NCBI GenBank assembly: GCA_016200085.1
Contig: JACQFL010000007.1
Span: 1-39,778 of the forward strand
DNA: 39,778 nucleotides
Direction of reading: 5' to 3'
DNA from: Candidatus Rokuibacteriota bacterium
GTDB taxonomy: Bacteria > Methylomirabilota > Methylomirabilia > Rokubacteriales > CSP1-6
The notes under the pieces are model-generated. The model did no database searches. It saw only the letters and a list, made by a program, of their open reading frames with translations, and was not told the origin of the DNA. This document shows, one piece after another, positions 39,336 to 39,778 of the stretch. The position numbers and the translations under genes are program-made. Every line of letters starts with the position of its first letter. Within the stretch, counting starts at the first letter, position 1.

Positions 39336-39778
39336 ATGACAGATGGCAAGGGACCGTTGAGCGGTATCCGCGTGATCGATCTGGGTCGCCATCAGGCAGG
39401 ACCCCGTTGCGCCCAGGTGCTCGCCCGTCTGGGCGCAGACGTCATCAAGATCGAGCGCCTGGGCGGCGAGGAAACCCGGTACCACGGACCGTGGGTCCGC
39501 AAACAGAGCGCGTACTGGGTCCAGTACAACAGCGGCAAGAAGAGCCTGAGCATGGACTTGCGCAAGGAGGAGGGGAAGACGGCCCTGCGCAAGCTGATCA
39601 AGATTTCCGACGTCCTCGTACAGAACTTCCGCCCGGGGACCATCGACGAGATGGGCTTCGGGTATGACGTGTTGAAGAGCCTGAACCCCCGTATCATCAT
39701 GGTCAACGTCTCCGCGTACGGGCAATTCGGGCCCTATCGCGACCAGATCGGCTACGACCCCATCGGCCAGACCATGTC
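39336..39778 (+). CDS. CaiB/BaiF family III CoA-transferase, N-terminal part
   Basis: About 147 codons are present before the window ends. Landmarks of family III CoA-transferases are PLSGIRVIDLGRHQAGPRCA, QVLARLGADVIKIERLGGEE, NSGKKSLSMDLRKEEGKTAL, SDVLVQNFRPGTIDEMGFGY and NPRIIMVNVSAYGQFGPYRD. The catalytic aspartate (near residue 170) lies beyond the edge. It moves CoA between organic acids by an Asp-CoA anhydride mechanism. The ATG at 39336 follows AAGGAG. Located 54 nt after the SGNH hydrolase and perhaps in the same unit. Confidence 0.92.
   Translation, partial: MTDGKGPLSGIRVIDLGRHQAGPRCAQVLARLGADVIKIERLGGEETRYHGPWVRKQSAYWVQYNSGKKSLSMDLRKEEGKTALRKLIKISDVLVQNFRPGTIDEMGFGYDVLKSLNPRIIMVNVSAYGQFGPYRDQIGYDPIGQTM

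Overview
The window is a very GC-rich, gene-dense bacterial chromosome segment. Its gene set suggests an uncultured Rokubacteria/NC10-like or deltaproteobacteria-like soil lineage: the ruvCAB-DUF2905-spoIID, queA-tgt and yajC-secDF-rel modules lie close together, next to a hydantoinase/branched-chain-type ABC transporter operon, a coxG gene, and CoA-linked and dienelactone catabolic genes. This placement is inferred from gene content and GC bias; no rRNA marker is present. I saw no rRNA, tRNA or CRISPR array.

Layout. 1-2.8 kb is a worn accessory patch: the truncated start of an ISAzo13-family transposase, an unrecognised and less GC-rich gene that looks frameshifted and cut by the IS end, an AbrB/PIN toxin-antitoxin pair, and a decayed family 5 substrate-binding protein gene. 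2.9-10.8 kb is a rightward housekeeping block: double-hotdog thioesterase, yebC, ruvC-ruvA-ruvB, DUF2905, SpoIID-like protein, CsaA-like tRNA-binding protein, queA, tgt. Most of these genes touch or overlap by 4 nt. 10.8-19.2 kb is one leftward seven-gene operon, hyuA-hyuB-livK-livH-livM-livG-livF, coupling an uptake system to a hydantoinase/oxoprolinase-type enzyme. 19.4-24.6 kb is yajC-secD-secF and a bifunctional rel. 

24.6-27.5 kb is the most unusual stretch. It holds a 44-bp-arm inverted repeat after rel, a small zincin, a GNAT acetyltransferase overlapping it tail to tail, and an orphan AbiEi-like protein (degenerate nuclease-like domain plus winged helix) under an AT-rich promoter with palindromic operator-like sites. 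These are followed by two tandem lysine-only micro-ORFs (11 and 13 codons), strong hairpins and divergent rpmB/recG. 29.6-34.5 kb continues with rsmD, coaD, a class I aminotransferase, a Clp1/Grc3-like P-loop protein, coxG and a zinc-type dehydrogenase. 34.5-39.8 kb is catabolic and accessory: Uma2 nuclease, a LysR remnant, a two-subunit CoA transferase whose B subunit has a short N-terminus, DUF6295, dienelactone hydrolase, SGNH hydrolase and the start of a CaiB/BaiF CoA transferase that runs off the window.

A recurring trait is translational coupling by 4-nt stop/start overlap with almost any start codon: ATGA, GTGA, TTGA, apparently CTGA (livH), and twice ATAG with an in-frame ATA (csaA-like and Clp1-like genes). 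Several promoters place a good -10 hexamer so close to the start codon that leaderless mRNAs are likely.
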